Source: Ideonella_A sakaiensis_A (GTDB taxonomy: Bacteria; Pseudomonadota; Gammaproteobacteria; Burkholderiales; Burkholderiaceae_C). From it: 64,000 nt of DNA. A program made the translations under genes and the position numbers. Below the pieces are notes generated by a model. That model saw nothing but the letters and a program-made list of their open reading frames with translations, had not been told where the DNA came from and ran no database searches. Below are positions 63,332-64,000 of the stretch, piece by piece. How positions within the stretch are numbered: position 1 is the first letter of the stretch; each line of letters starts with the position of its first letter. The DNA lies in assembly GCF_048320135.1 (NCBI RefSeq), contig NZ_CP182947.1:3472001-3536000 (forward strand), written 5' to 3'.

Positions 63332-64000
63332 TCAGAAGTGGATGCCGCGCATCATCTGCTGCATCGCGATCGCCTCCGGCGAAAGCGCCGCCTTCGCGCT
63401 CTTGTCGCCCTTCGCGGCCGAGCTGTCCGGGAACATCCGGAAGGTCGTGTTCATCACGATCTGCGCGATCCGCGGCAGCAGCGCATGCAGCAACTCGCCG
63501 GAGATGCCGAGCCGCGTCGCGACGCGCACCGGCTTGTAGACGCAGGCCTCGGCAATCATGTCGGCGGCCTCTTCCGGCGCCAGCGTCGGCACGTTCTTGT
63601 AGATCGCGGTCGGCGCGATCATCGGCGTGCGCACCAGTGGCATGTTGATCGTCGTGAAGGTGATGCCCTGATCGGCAAATTCGCTCGATGCGCAGCGGGT
63701 CCAGGCATCCAGCGCCGCCTTGCTCGCGACATAGGCGGAAAAGCGCGGCGCATTGGTCAATACGCCGATCGAGCTGATATTGACGATGTGGCCGCGCCGT
63801 TTCGCGACCATTCCGGGCAGCAGCCCCATCGTCACGCGCAGGCAGCCGAAATAGTTCAGCTGCATCGTCCGCTCGAAATCGTGGAAGCGGTCGTAGCTCG
63901 ATTCGATCGCGCGCCGGATCGAGCGGCCGGCGTTGTTGATCAGGAAATCGACGCCGCCGTATTTTTCGGCGATCCACGCCATCAGCGCCGCCGATCCGGC
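63332..64000 (-). CDS. Short-chain dehydrogenase/reductase domain, fatty acyl reductase-like (5' end outside window)
   Basis: The frame runs off the right edge, so only the C-terminal ~222 residues are seen. SDR features: LINNAGRSIRR (N-N-A-G), HIVNISSIGVL with the catalytic Ser, and YVASKAALDAW (Y-x-x-x-K). The pattern YDRFHDFERTMQLNYFGCLR and the C-terminal region resemble the SDR part of fatty acyl-CoA reductases. The stop at 63332 is 111 bp from the RNB gene start on the same strand. Confidence 0.8.
   Translation of the reverse strand, partial: AGSAALMAWIAEKYGGVDFLINNAGRSIRRAIESSYDRFHDFERTMQLNYFGCLRVTMGLLPGMVAKRRGHIVNISSIGVLTNAPRFSAYVASKAALDAWTRCASSEFADQGITFTTINMPLVRTPMIAPTAIYKNVPTLAPEEAADMIAEACVYKPVRVATRLGISGELLHALLPRIAQIVMNTTFRMFPDSSAAKGDKSAKAALSPEAIAMQQMMRGIHF

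Overview
The window is high-GC proteobacterial chromosomal DNA. The right 26 kb holds housekeeping genes in an order I associate with Betaproteobacteria (Burkholderiales-like): ffh, ccsA-like, PP0621-like, pilS, pilR, ampD, nrdA, nrdB, H1-like protein; then on the other strand RNB ribonuclease, tonB-like, aroE, mtgA, a conserved unknown, tlpA-like, accB, accC, prmA, a DUF3426-type protein and a PfkB kinase. That placement rests on remembered gene order, not on a search.

The left 37.6 kb is a mobile island. It ends at a tRNA-Met(CAU) gene (37637-37713), with a tyrosine integrase immediately beside the 3' end of the tRNA; the far attachment site is not visible, so the island extends beyond base 1. 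It carries a parB gene and a small RHH/relaxase mobilisation pair at the left (5.5-7.7 kb), and a tyrosine recombinase/parA/RHH operon at the right (33.7-35.7 kb). I see no conjugation machinery, so it looks like an integrative mobilisable element. At the extreme left is the end of a large protein made of 13 near-identical 102-residue Fn3-like repeats.

The centre of the island is a defence region. From 8.9 to 21.3 kb, all on the plus strand, lie: an HExxH protein with a HicA-like C-terminus; an ankyrin/sigma-70 fusion; a GHKL (MutL/MORC-like) ATPase; a Z1 helicase; a DUF4420-type PD-(D/E)XK protein; an AIPR protein; and a Vsr endonuclease. Stop/start overlaps tie the five genes from the sigma fusion to AIPR together. 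The GHKL-Z1-DUF4420-AIPR core matches the MZA defence system (MutL, Z1, DUF, AIPR). A C5-cytosine methyltransferase that would suit Vsr lies 8 kb downstream on the other strand.

Between Vsr and the methyltransferase are later arrivals. A 3104-bp IS66-family element (21661-24764) has an 8-bp target duplication and carries a frameshifted passenger gene. An AbiE-type toxin/antitoxin pair is arranged tail to tail, and its antitoxin promoter is preceded by an array of about 182-bp repeats, each holding a 28-bp palindrome like the one that overlaps the promoter. A HEPN-like protein follows. A 2634-bp IS21-family element (30986-33619), also with an 8-bp target duplication, lies right of the methyltransferase. 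In the core chromosome the notable non-coding features are a roughly 680-bp imperfect inverted repeat between ftsY and ffh, and a pair of NrdR-box-like sites overlapping the nrdAB promoter.
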